A DNA stretch of 64,000 nucleotides from Hominisplanchenecus_A murintestinalis (GTDB taxonomy: Bacteria > Bacillota > Clostridia > Lachnospirales > Lachnospiraceae): NCBI RefSeq assembly GCF_943193015.1, contig NZ_CALPCM010000002.1:104534-168533 (forward strand), written 5' to 3'. The position numbers were made by a program, and so were the translations under genes. Position 1 is the stretch's first letter. Each line of letters opens with the position of its first letter. Below are positions 41,621-50,900 of the stretch, one piece after another. A model generated the notes under the pieces. It was given only the letters and a program-made list of their open reading frames with translations. It ran no database searches and was not told the DNA's origin.

Positions 41621-42976
41621 TCAAAAGCTCATTACTGCCGGAACGGTTAATACCACAAGTACAATTGCCAGCATCAGCATCATCGGAAACAGCAGTTTCG
41701 TTCCCGCTTCCTCCCCAAGCTTTCTCGCCGCATGTTTTCTATCCTCAAACCCCGTCTCTGCCTCCTGTTCCAAGAGTTCCTGAAGACCTTTTGCCCCTTT
41801 CTTCAGATTCTGCGACAAAATAGAGCCAAGCTTTATGTATCCGGGTTCCCCACACCGTTTCCCAAATTTTTCATAAGCAGCCGCTTCTCCTACACCATTT
41901 TCCATTTCTTTGCAGGCAGCCCACATTTCTTCATAAGCATAGCGGAGCTTTTCCGGCTTTTGTTCCCGGTATTCTTCGGCAATCTTCCGAAATGTTCCTT
42001 TTAATGTCAGTCCTGCTCCAAGAAGCATGGCCATTTTAAAAAGAATTTCCGGGTAATCACGAATAAGCTGCATTTTTCTCTGCTGTTCCAGCTTTTGTAT
42101 GCTTTTTTTCTGCTGAATCCATACCAGTGCAGCTCCTATCACCACCAGAACACCCAGGTATGCGCCCATATGCAGGGATGGTTTCTTCCAGATTACCTTT
42201 CGTCCATCTACAGCCTCCGGCAAAATTAATTTATTTTCGTATTTCCCCTTTTCGTCGGCACGCACAACCTCTTCTTTCAGATGTTTTCCCAACATCTCTC
42301 CTTCCGTCCTGGCTGGCGGATATATACACGCATAACATGTATACTCTGCCTGATACTCCCGATACTTCAGCAGTACCCGAATCTCCGCCAATTCCCCTGT
42401 TTCCTCCGGTTCCCTCAAAATTTGGCCTTTCGTATCCAGCAAATCTGCGGGAGAAACCATCCACTCCGCTTCTACCGCCCCTCCGTACAAAGATGCCGGA
42501 AATACAAGGTCATTTCTTACTTTCTCCAAGCTCGGATTTTCTCCCGTAATCTGCTGCTCCAGTTCCCCGGTGATTTCTTTAAAAATCTCCTGAATCTCCT
42601 CCGCAGTGTATTCCTGCTCACTAATCTGTATCGGAAGCACCATATTCCCGGATTCCCCTTCGATAGAAACCTCCAGCTCTGTCTCCCTGTAGCCTTCTCC
42701 ATAGGCCGGCCGTAAAAGATGCATACTCAGCATACTTTCTTCTGCTCTGCCCATCATTATTTCTACGAAAACTGCCAATCCCATTCCCCAGAACAAAATC
42801 GCCATCACTGCCGCCAGACGCCAGGCATAATATTTCTCCGGTTCCGGCTTCTTTCCCGGGTTCAGGATACTCTGCCGCTCTGCTGTCTCCCTCTTTTTTT
42901 CTTTCCATATGCTATCCGGTATCCTGCCTATTATCCACAGGCTTATCCTGTAAAATGGAAACAACAATCTTTTCAT
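41621..42976 (-). CDS. tadC: TadC-like inner-membrane platform protein with large insertion
   Basis: 451 residues. The C-terminal part is a T2SSF/TadC domain (about 300-451: LIRDYPEILFKMAMLLGAGLT, then two terminal helices). In front of it come a membrane helix (about 52-72), about 200 residues of non-membrane domain and a second membrane helix (about 270-287). TadC is normally around 300 residues, so the intervening domain is an addition that should lie outside the membrane. The platform protein transmits motion from the TadA ATPase to the growing pilus. It starts 2 bases after tadB. Confidence 0.87.
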   Translation of the reverse strand: MKRLLFPFYRISLWIIGRIPDSIWKEKKRETAERQSILNPGKKPEPEKYYAWRLAAVMAILFWGMGLAVFVEIMMGRAEESMLSMHLLRPAYGEGYRETELEVSIEGESGNMVLPIQISEQEYTAEEIQEIFKEITGELEQQITGENPSLEKVRNDLVFPASLYGGAVEAEWMVSPADLLDTKGQILREPEETGELAEIRVLLKYREYQAEYTCYACIYPPARTEGEMLGKHLKEEVVRADEKGKYENKLILPEAVDGRKVIWKKPSLHMGAYLGVLVVIGAALVWIQQKKSIQKLEQQRKMQLIRDYPEILFKMAMLLGAGLTLKGTFRKIAEEYREQKPEKLRYAYEEMWAACKEMENGVGEAAAYEKFGKRCGEPGYIKLGSILSQNLKKGAKGLQELLEQEAETGFEDRKHAARKLGEEAGTKLLFPMMLMLAIVLVVLTVPAVMSF

Positions 42977-42978
42977 CT

Positions 42979-43713
42979 TTACACCTCAATTTCCACAATA
43001 CGTTTTCCAAGCATCCATGCCAAAAAATACACAAACAAACAACCGCTCATCACTGTAATTCCTGCAACACTATGGTACATGACATCCAGGAATCCCGGAG
43101 ACGCTGTCCCTACATACGCCAAAATAAACAACGGTACGGCGCTCATTACATTCTGCTCCAGCTTCTTCGAGGCAATGCACACCCTGATCTCCTTTCGCGT
43201 TTCTTCTTTCCGGCTGATAGATTTCACCGTATTTCGAATAATAGCAACCAAATCTCCGCCGCTTCGTTTTGCCACCCCGAAAACTTCCGCAAAGTTACGG
43301 ATATCTTCTTCCCCGCTCCGTTTCGCCAAATCAGAGAGCAGCTCTTCCAGCGTCCTGTTAAAAGACAGCTGCACTGTTATCAAAGAAAACTCTTTTTCCA
43401 CCAAATCATTCCCCGGAACCTTCTGCAGTTCTTTTAGCGCCTCCCCAAAAGCATTCTCCACGGAATACCCTGCCGCCAGCCCATTTGATACTGCCTGCAT
43501 TCCTGACAAAAACTGCTTTCCCAGCTCCCGTATCCGCGCTTTCTGCCGTTCCTTTCTCTTCACACGCAAAAACCACAAAACTCCCGGAAAAAATAACAAA
43601 AACGGAATCCACGAGCGGTAAAACAGAACACTCACTACACCATCCAGCAGGATATATTCCAAACCGTACCGTACCTTCTCTGCCCATGTAAACCTGTAAT
43701 TTCCATAATCCAT
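42979..43713 (-). CDS. tadB: TadB-like inner-membrane platform protein
   Basis: 244 residues of T2SSF type. It has membrane helices near 25-48 and two at the C-terminus, with the conserved cytoplasmic block SGMQAVSNGLAAGYSVENAF and AKRSGGDLVAII. It pairs with TadC to form the pilus assembly platform. It lies 13 bases after tadA and 2 bases before tadC. Confidence 0.92.
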   Translation of the reverse strand: MDYGNYRFTWAEKVRYGLEYILLDGVVSVLFYRSWIPFLLFFPGVLWFLRVKRKERQKARIRELGKQFLSGMQAVSNGLAAGYSVENAFGEALKELQKVPGNDLVEKEFSLITVQLSFNRTLEELLSDLAKRSGEEDIRNFAEVFGVAKRSGGDLVAIIRNTVKSISRKEETRKEIRVCIASKKLEQNVMSAVPLFILAYVGTASPGFLDVMYHSVAGITVMSGCLFVYFLAWMLGKRIVEIEV

Positions 43714-43726
43714 ATCCTTCTCCTGC

Positions 43727-44959
43727 TTACCATTCGTAAATTCCTGCCTGCAAAAACTTCCCCGTATTCACCATATCCCCGCATTTTTCCAGCCTCCCCT
43801 GTACTTTCTGCTCTTCTTTGCATCCGCTCTCCCGGAATTCGTAGAGAGTACGGAGGAGGATTTCCTCTGTCTCATACTGATACCCGGATACCTCGGCAAT
43901 CTCCAGCACTTTCCGGCTCTTGTCCCGCAGCCTTCCCAAATGCACCAGAATATCAATTCCTGATGCAATCTGTCTTCGGACCGCCGAAACCGGAAGCTCC
44001 ATCCCCATAAAAACCATCGTCTCCAGCCTTGAAAGCATATCCCGCGGGCTGTTTCCATGTCCGGTACTTAAAGAGCCGTCGTGCCCGGTATTTAATGACT
44101 GCAGCATATCTATCGCTTCTTCCCCACGTACTTCCCCTACAATAATCCTGTCCGGCCGCATGCGCAGGCTGGATTTTATCAGCTCACGGATAGAAACCTC
44201 ATGCGCTCCCTCCGTGTTCGCCCTTCTCGCTTCCATTTTTACCAGATTTTCTACTCCCTGGATCTGAAGCTCTGCATTATCCTCAATCGTGATAATCCTC
44301 TCATCCTTTGGAATATAATCAGAAAGGGCATTCAGGAACGTCGTCTTTCCCGACCCTGTCCCTCCGCTGATAAAAATGTTATACCCTGCTTTTACCAGCT
44401 TTTTCAGAAAACTCACTGCCTCCTCTGTCACCGCCCCCCATTCGATAAGCTGTGCCATTGTTATCGGACGGTTTGGAAATCTCCGTATGGTAATAATCGG
44501 CCCATTTAGCGCCACCGGAGCCAATACAATATTAACCCGGGCGCCATCTTTCAGCCTGGCATCAGCGATAGGCACCGACTCGTTTACAATCCGATTGCAT
44601 CCCGCTACAATCTGCTGCACCAGTTCTTGCAATTTCTCCTCGGAGAAAAAATGCTTTTCCCATTTTGAAATCCGTCCCTGCCGTTCTACAAAAATTCCCC
44701 CTGTTCCGTTCACCATAATCTCTGTTACGTCATCATCATCCAAAAGTTCCTGAAGAATATCCAGCCCTCTTATACTGTTAAACAGCTCTATACGAACCTG
44801 CTGCTTCTGCGGCAGGCTTATATAAGCTTCCCTGCCCTCCTCCATGATTAATTCATCAATAATATCCTGAACCCTATCATCGCGTACTTCTGTTTCCTCC
44901 CCTATCCTTTTTATCAGCTTTTCCCTAAGCGACTGTATGCGAATCCCTATTTCATCCAT
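43727..44959 (-). CDS. tadA: Tad pilus assembly ATPase TadA/CpaF
   Basis: 410 residues, secretion ATPase of the GspE/VirB11 superfamily. It has an N-terminal helical domain, Walker A GGTGSGKTT (199-207), an Asp box (ITIEDNAELQ), Walker B GEVRGEEAIDML and a His box (TGHDGSLSTGHGN). It powers pilus extension (and retraction in some Tad systems) from the cytoplasmic face. Start 44959 (MDEIG) follows AGGAG by 7 bases and overlaps the end of tadZ by 8 bases. Confidence 0.96.
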   Translation of the reverse strand: MDEIGIRIQSLREKLIKRIGEETEVRDDRVQDIIDELIMEEGREAYISLPQKQQVRIELFNSIRGLDILQELLDDDDVTEIMVNGTGGIFVERQGRISKWEKHFFSEEKLQELVQQIVAGCNRIVNESVPIADARLKDGARVNIVLAPVALNGPIITIRRFPNRPITMAQLIEWGAVTEEAVSFLKKLVKAGYNIFISGGTGSGKTTFLNALSDYIPKDERIITIEDNAELQIQGVENLVKMEARRANTEGAHEVSIRELIKSSLRMRPDRIIVGEVRGEEAIDMLQSLNTGHDGSLSTGHGNSPRDMLSRLETMVFMGMELPVSAVRRQIASGIDILVHLGRLRDKSRKVLEIAEVSGYQYETEEILLRTLYEFRESGCKEEQKVQGRLEKCGDMVNTGKFLQAGIYEW

Positions 44960-45962
44960 TCCCAAACTCCTCTCTTATCAAATTCCTGGCAAAGTCCCCC
45001 AGCTCCCCCCATATAAGCTGCTCTACATATTGTGTGCCTTGTCCAAAATTCCCATGAAAAGGAAGTTTTAGTTTGCGTGTCTTTTCCTCTAAGTCACCAT
45101 ATCCCGCGAACTCCAGTAATTTCTCATACTGCCGAATCTTTGCCACTGAAATGTTATCCTCCCGCACAGGCATATAAACCATTTGACAACGGCGCAGAAT
45201 TTCCAGAAATCCGTCTACTGACTCATCAAAGTCCAGGATAATCATCTCATACGTGCTGTATGACTCCACCTCTTCCAAAAGAGACAGCCACTCTTTACAT
45301 TCCACGCTCCGGATATCCATCGGCGACAGCGCCGGAGGTACATAATCCAGATTTCCCAGACTCTGCACAATTCCCTGCAGTTTGTACACCAAACTGCCGC
45401 CGTCCCGTTTTATGAAATACATCAAGTCTGAAATGTCCGCCATAAATTCCTTTTCCATAAGACGCGAAAATCCGGAACAACTCTCCATATTCAGATACAG
45501 TACCTTCCTGTCCTTTGCCAGAAGCTGTCCTAACGTAAGGGCAAAAGATGTTTTTAACACCCTTTTTATCGGAGAATATATTGCAATGCAACACATATCT
45601 TTCTTTAGCAGCGCCTGGGGCGTCCGTCTTTCCGCAGCATAGTCTTCCATAACTTCAGCTACCAGGCTGTCAGAAGCCTGATATTTATAAATACAGGAAT
45701 ACTCACTCAACTCTTCCAGTATTTCCCCCTCTGATAAAATTACAATTTTCTCAATCGGCAGTTCTCTGACTTCCCTGCACATGGCGCGCGTGGAAATCAA
45801 AAGCAAAGAAACCTCATGTCCGGCTGCAAATTCACAGAGGCTCTTTACATTTGTAAATGCATGGATTTCAAATGCCGTACCCTGCCTCTCCTGGATAAAC
45901 TCTGTCAGCCGAAGCGCGTAAGCCGCCTCCGGGTCACAAATCGCAAAAATATCTTTCTTCAA
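44952..45962 (-). CDS. tadZ: TadZ/CpaE-like localisation ATPase
   Basis: 336 residues with a TTG start placed 7 bases after a perfect AGGAGG; longer in-frame extension upstream runs through that site. The N-terminal part resembles a receiver-like domain. The C-terminal part is a MinD/ParA-type fold with a degenerate P-loop (SPIKRVLKTS in place of GxxGxGK[ST]), so ATP hydrolysis may be lost. TadZ proteins place the Tad machine at a cell site. It overlaps the peptidase gene stop by 4 bases and tadA by 8. Confidence 0.85.
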   Translation of the reverse strand: MKKDIFAICDPEAAYALRLTEFIQERQGTAFEIHAFTNVKSLCEFAAGHEVSLLLISTRAMCREVRELPIEKIVILSEGEILEELSEYSCIYKYQASDSLVAEVMEDYAAERRTPQALLKKDMCCIAIYSPIKRVLKTSFALTLGQLLAKDRKVLYLNMESCSGFSRLMEKEFMADISDLMYFIKRDGGSLVYKLQGIVQSLGNLDYVPPALSPMDIRSVECKEWLSLLEEVESYSTYEMIILDFDESVDGFLEILRRCQMVYMPVREDNISVAKIRQYEKLLEFAGYGDLEEKTRKLKLPFHGNFGQGTQYVEQLIWGELGDFARNLIREEFGNG

Positions 45963-46459
45963 TAAACCCCTCCTACACAAAGCAATACACTAAAAAACAC
46001 TGGTAGAGTAAAACAAAACTCTGCTTCACGAGCCTTTCCCCTGTAAGGACTATATTTTCCTGTCTGATAAAGTTTGCCGATATAGGCAAAGAAGTATAGA
46101 ACACGCGCTTTAAAAATGCGCCGTTTGATTAGTAACACGAGGGAGATAACTGCTCCCATCAGAAATGATAATGCCATACAGATGAATACCCGCTCTGTGC
46201 CAAGAAAACCTCCTATTACACAAAAGAGCTTAATGTCACCTGCGCCAAGCATACGAAAATAAAATAATACCGCCAGTAAAAGCAACGGCAGGGCACTTCC
46301 TCCCAAAAACCTCCAAAATCCAAAAATTCCAAGCTCTGTAAGCCGGAACCATGATGCAGTTCCCAGCCCCGCCGCAATCAGGAAATTTGGAACCTTCCCG
46401 GTTCGTATATCCCACAAAACTGCCGCTCCTGTGACGGCTAGTAAAAATAAAGAGCTCAC
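45959..46459 (-). CDS. tadV: Prepilin peptidase, CpaA/TadV type (copy 1)
   Basis: 166 residues, membrane helices throughout, with the two catalytic aspartates: D in WDIRTGKVPN (about 17) and GAGD (about 73). It is the first gene of the Tad operon and uses a GTG start behind a GGAAGG site. It differs clearly from copy 2 at 38514-38963 (GYGD variant), so the operon encodes two unrelated-looking copies rather than a recent duplication. Confidence 0.92.
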   Translation of the reverse strand: MSSLFLLAVTGAAVLWDIRTGKVPNFLIAAGLGTASWFRLTELGIFGFWRFLGGSALPLLLLAVLFYFRMLGAGDIKLFCVIGGFLGTERVFICMALSFLMGAVISLVLLIKRRIFKARVLYFFAYIGKLYQTGKYSPYRGKAREAEFCFTLPVFFSVLLCVGGVY

Positions 46460-46488
46460 TTTTCACCGCCTTCCCTTGATTTACCAGA

Positions 46489-46517
46489 ATTATAACCTAT
46501 AAGTTTTATTATGTCAA
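46489..46517 (-). promoter_or_regulatory. Consensus promoter of the Tad operon
   Basis: Minus strand: TTGACA (46517-46512), 17-base spacer, TATAAT (46494-46489), a perfect sigma-A consensus. It precedes the 11-gene operon that ends with the FHA gene. Confidence 0.85.
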
Positions 46518-46587
46518 TAGTATGTGATAAATATTTTGTTTTTTGTTGTGTATTCGCAAAATGTTCACAAATTATTTCTGTTCTGAT

Positions 46588-46616
46588 TTGACAGATAGAC
46601 TCTAATTGTTTATACT
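46588..46616 (+). promoter_or_regulatory. Promoter of mecA
   Basis: TTGACA at 46588-46593, 17-base spacer, TATACT at 46611-46616; divergent from the Tad promoter. Confidence 0.8.
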
Positions 46617-46630
46617 AAACGTAAACTTTG

Positions 46631-46650
46631 AAGAGCCTGCGGGCTTTTTT
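46631..46650 (+). promoter_or_regulatory. Small terminator-like hairpin in the mecA leader
   Basis: A short stem (AGCC 46634-46637 with GGCT 46642-46645, extendable by A-T and G-T pairs) is followed by T residues to 46650. It starts only about 8 bases after the expected transcription start. It could attenuate mecA, though it is small. Confidence 0.45.
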
Positions 46651-46690
46651 AACCATGCAGCTATAAGGCAGAGAGATAGGATGTGATAAT

Positions 46691-47443
46691 ATGAAAATAG
46701 AAAAAATCAGTGATACGCAAATACGCTGTACTCTCACAAAAGAAGACCTCGCAAGCCGCCATTTAAAATTAAATGAGCTTGCCTATGGAACTGAAAATGC
46801 AAAGTCTTTTTTCCGGGATATGATGCAGCAGGCTGCTTACGAATTTGGTTTTGAGGCAAATGATATTCCGCTGATGATTGAAGCTATTCCGCTGCCCTCA
46901 GAATCTATTATCCTGATTATTACGAAAGTAGAAGATCCGGAAGAACTGGACACAAGATTTGCCAAGTTTGCACCCTCCAATGCCGGAGGCGTTATGGATT
47001 CCGAAGATTCCCCTATTGCTTCCCACCTGGAAGGAGCCGACGATATCCTTGGTCTGTTTAACAAAATCCGGGCGGCACAGAAAAAGCTTGCAGAAAAGCA
47101 GGATTCCAAACAGGCGCTTGCAGAAGAAACGTGTGAAATGCCGTTAAATCTTACACGGCTTTATAAATTTAAAGACTTAGATACCGTAATCCATGCGGCA
47201 GGTATATTAAATTCCATTTATACAGGATACAACACACTGTATAAAAATATCTGTACAAAGGAATACCACCTGCTAATCAGCAAATCTGAGCACAGTCCTG
47301 AAGAATTTAACAAAATTTGCAACATTCTTTCAGAATACGGAAAAGGACATAAATTTGCGCCGGGCATGGATGCCTTTTACTCTGAACATCAAGAATGCCT
47401 TGTGAAAGGAAATGCCCTGCAGCAGCTGGCGCAGATTTCTTAA
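46691..47443 (+). CDS. mecA: Adaptor protein MecA
   Basis: 250 residues with the MecA N-terminal substrate-recognition part (MKIEKISDTQIRCTLTKEDL), an acidic linker and a C-terminal domain that binds the ClpC ATPase. MecA delivers target proteins (ComK in Bacillus) to ClpCP for degradation. Substrates in this organism are unknown. It is monocistronic with its own promoter and a strong terminator at 47507-47548. It is not the beta-lactam resistance gene of the same name. Confidence 0.92.
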   Translation: MKIEKISDTQIRCTLTKEDLASRHLKLNELAYGTENAKSFFRDMMQQAAYEFGFEANDIPLMIEAIPLPSESIILIITKVEDPEELDTRFAKFAPSNAGGVMDSEDSPIASHLEGADDILGLFNKIRAAQKKLAEKQDSKQALAEETCEMPLNLTRLYKFKDLDTVIHAAGILNSIYTGYNTLYKNICTKEYHLLISKSEHSPEEFNKICNILSEYGKGHKFAPGMDAFYSEHQECLVKGNALQQLAQIS

Positions 47444-47506
47444 AAACTACGCAACATCTGCCAACGCCGCATAGTGCGGTAATTTCAAAATACTAAACTA
47501 AGGAAA

Positions 47507-47548
47507 AAAGACACCGGGAAAAGCAGAAATGCTTCTCTCGGTGTCTTT
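47507..47548. terminator. Terminator between mecA and the DUF1858 gene
   Basis: AAAGACACCG (47507-47516) pairs with CGGTGTCTTT (47539-47548). A-rich and T-rich flanks suit both convergent genes. Confidence 0.85.
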
Positions 47549-47584
47549 CTTTATATCGTAATCCGTATGGATTCCTTTATTTCA

Positions 47585-47797
47585 TCAGGAATTCTGCTTT
47601 GCTTCCACAAATGCATTCACCCTCGCCACCAATACATCAGGCTCAATGCCGTGTACCAGCGCGGCCTCTTCCAAAGTCTCTGCCTGCGCAGACGGGCATC
47701 CTACGCAATGCATACCGCCTGCAACCAGAACGCCTGCCATCTCAGGATCCATACTAAGAAGCTCGCCAATTATCATATCCTTTGTTACCTTTGTCAT
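47585..47797 (-). CDS. DUF1858 redox-disulfide domain protein
   Basis: 70 residues, a single DUF1858 domain (the small domain often attached to or near hybrid-cluster proteins). It has a CVGC motif at 31-34 after the MHC segment and the family pattern T-K-D-M-I-I-G-E-L-L and T-L-E-E-A-A. A redox role is suggested by the Cys pair; the partner is unknown. Start 47797 follows AGGAGG. Its own promoter lies at 47904-47932. Confidence 0.9.
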   Translation of the reverse strand: MTKVTKDMIIGELLSMDPEMAGVLVAGGMHCVGCPSAQAETLEEAALVHGIEPDVLVARVNAFVEAKQNS

Positions 47798-47862
47798 GAA
47801 TTTTTCCTCCTGAATATTTTCACCCGGCCCATACCGGGAATTATAAGTTGCTGCTTTTATAT

Positions 47863-47932
47863 GGGTCTGTGCATTCCTGCACAGACCCGTGCCAACAGTA
47901 ACAATTATAATACTTTTTTTTACTTCCCGCAA
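47863..47932 (-). promoter_or_regulatory. Promoter and leader hairpin of the DUF1858 gene
   Basis: Minus strand: TTGCGG (47932-47927), 17-base spacer, TATAAT (47909-47904). Right after the expected start, GGGTCTGTGCA (47863-47873) pairs with TGCACAGACCC (47878-47888), an 11-bp perfect stem with a 4-base loop and no U run. This could also stop transcripts from the GH20 gene. Confidence 0.55.
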
Positions 47933-47948
47933 GGCATGAAATGGACGC

Positions 47949-50900
47949 CTATTTCACTTTCACCACTTTTTTTGCCGCTTTTGCAGGACTGTATTTCTTT
48001 GCAGATGCTACAATCACTTTATACGAGTAGCTCTTTTTCTTCTTCACCTTTTTGTCAGTGTAAGAATTCTTCTTTTTCACCGTGGCAATCCTCTTCCATT
48101 TCCCTTTCTTGCCTTCCGAACGGTAAATCATGTAAGAAGATGCTCTCTTCACTTTCGTCCATTTAATGGAAACCGCCTTTTTACCCTTTGCCTGTTTTGC
48201 GGTCACCTTTCCGGTGGCTTTGGGAAGCATAATGCTCTTTGCGCTGCCCGCCGCACTGTCTGTATAAGCCTTCGGATTCCCGGAAATCGCTACTACATAA
48301 TAAGACATATTCTTTCCGCCCAGAGGAGCAGTATCTATCGCAGATGTCCCTTTCACTGCACCGCCCACTTTTGTAACCTTGCTGCCTGTTTTGCGGTAAA
48401 GCTGATAAGAAAACGCATTTGCTGCAGCTCCCCAGGATACTTTTACGCCCTCCGCCGTACTTTTGACTGCCGTTACAGCCGGGGCCGCCAGCCGGGTAAC
48501 TGTCACCTGCGGCCCTGGTCCGGGCGCCGGAGCCGGTTTATCTGGTTTACCTGGCTTGTCTGGTTCATTCGGTTTCTTTACAAGCCCTTTCTGCGCCGTC
48601 TTCATTGCGTCAATTAATACCTGCAACTGCTCCATTGGTATATCTATGGGCGCATTCTTTACTGCATCATATGCTTCTTTAAACACATTCCAGCTCACTA
48701 TTTCATAAAGGCTTTCCTGTTCAAGCAGTGTTTTTATTTCCGGATCCTTTAACGCTTCATCTTTCTTCCCTGCTGCCTGCAGGATTTCCAGCGCGCGCTC
48801 CACTTCCTCCTGCCCCGCCAGCACATCGCCCAAAACAGCTTTTGCCAACACATATCCTTCAAACTGCACGTTGGCATTTTCCCAGCTTACATCCTTCTGT
48901 TTCAGTTCAGATGCTTTCGTATCACAAGCTGCTTTTAACGCGCCCTTATCCACAGAACCATAAACCTTCATTTCATATACCGCATACTCAGCAGCGCCTG
49001 ATTTCCTCTGAACTCCCTGCATCTTCACATAGCGCGCTTTTTTTGCTGTAAAAGTATCTGTAGTCAAAGCATTCGTATTGCCTGTTACAGATTTAGCATC
49101 TTCCCAATTCTTCCCATCGGCAGATACTTGAATCTTATAAGAAGCGGCATACCTATTTGCTTCCCAGTCAATCACTACTTTGTTTACCGTCCGGACTTCT
49201 CCCAAATCAACCATCAGATAGTCTGTATCGTTATTCGAAGAATTCCACCTTGATTCACTGGATGTCGAAACTCCGGCGGCGCCTGTCACATGACCGTCGC
49301 CATCGGTTGCTTTCCATGCCGGATAAAGTTTCATGCTATCTGAACCTGCCAGATTTTCGCCTGATTTCAAATATGCCGTATTCCCGCTTTCTGTATATGC
49401 ATGACGGTTTCTGGCCACATCTGCTTCGCCCGTTCCCGTAAACCCTTCTGCCGCCAGCTCTTCCGTTGACAGTGATTTGTTATATGCCTTAATATTTCCT
49501 AAGTATCCTGAAAACCCTTGTCCTATAGTATTCAGAGGAAAGACAAATGTAGATGTATAATTATTATCGCTGTCTGTCCAGTTCTGATTTCCCAGGCTGC
49601 CGCCATTATCAATATCTCTCGCCGCTGCATAAAGAATCTTCACAAACCGGCCGTCTACATACAGTTTTGTTACCTGATAAGTCCCCACAATTGTAATTCT
49701 ATGCTTTACTCTTTGTTCTATCTGATAATCAAAGGATTGGGTAAAATAATCACGGTTCAGGCTCAGGCTGCCATTCATTCCCGCTGCCTGCAGTCTTCCG
49801 TCATACCCCGAAAACAGGGAAGACTCCTTTGTATTATTCTCCGAGCCGTCCAGATAAACGTCAAAGCTCATTGTATATGGATAGCCCAGGCTTGTAAGAG
49901 GCGTCTCTATCTTTGTATTTCCGTCAAATTTCAGCATGGCTTCTCCCGCCTGCTGTACCACTGTTCCATTTGTAATCGTTCCGTTATAACCATTTCCGCT
50001 GGCATCGTAGATGGTTGCTCCATCTTTTGATACATTCTCAAAATTATAGTCCAGCACAACATTTGTCTTACTGTCAATTTGATTGGCAATCTTTGTCCCC
50101 GGGCCTTCCCTTAACCGGTCAAATGTCTGCTCATATTCCAGAAACGTATCGTCTGCTTTCTGGCCGCCCCAGGTTTTCTCACTAACCATTGCACAGCTCC
50201 TGAGATATCTTTCATTCAAGTCTGCTTCTGTGGTTCCGGAACGATTGGCATCGCCCCAAAGAGCCGCTTTCGCTCCAAGCACAGACGGTTCGCCTTTATC
50301 CACGCGGGCGCCTCCATTCCCACCGTCAAATAATGTAGGATCCCAGTTATTATAAATATATTCTTCCCTGATGATATCTTTATGGTAACGTCCGGGAGTC
50401 ACATACAGAAACATCTGTGGGACATTGATCACACGATATCCTTCACGAATCCTGTTATGGACATTGTCTTCCCCCCGCCCATTCCAGATTTCCAGGATAA
50501 TATTCTTATTAGGCTCTGTTGTACCCGGAATCGCCTCCAAAGCTCCCCACATGCGGACTTCTTTTCCGTATTTATCTCCAAGAAGATCATACATATCGTT
50601 CATATAGTTACGGAATGCCTCTTTGTTATTCCCTGTGTTTTTATCCCAATACTCATCAACTCCTGCGCTAACTGTATCAGAAGTAAACACCGGATCATCA
50701 CCTTCCAGATATTCGTCAAACAATGCCGTCATAAAAATTTTTGCATGAACTGCATTCTGCCGCGTTTCCGTATCTGTACTATTCTCATCAATTGCCAAAA
50801 GCTCAAAATTATTTGGATTATGGATATAGAACGAAACGCCTTCTTTTATATTCCCCTCAGACTCAAGATAATCTGCCCTGTTCAGATAATTTTTATCTAC

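Noticed and set aside
42719..43621. 300-codon open frame opposite tadB/tadC
   Set aside because: Antisense shadow; the minus strand encodes clear T2SSF proteins with tight operon spacing.
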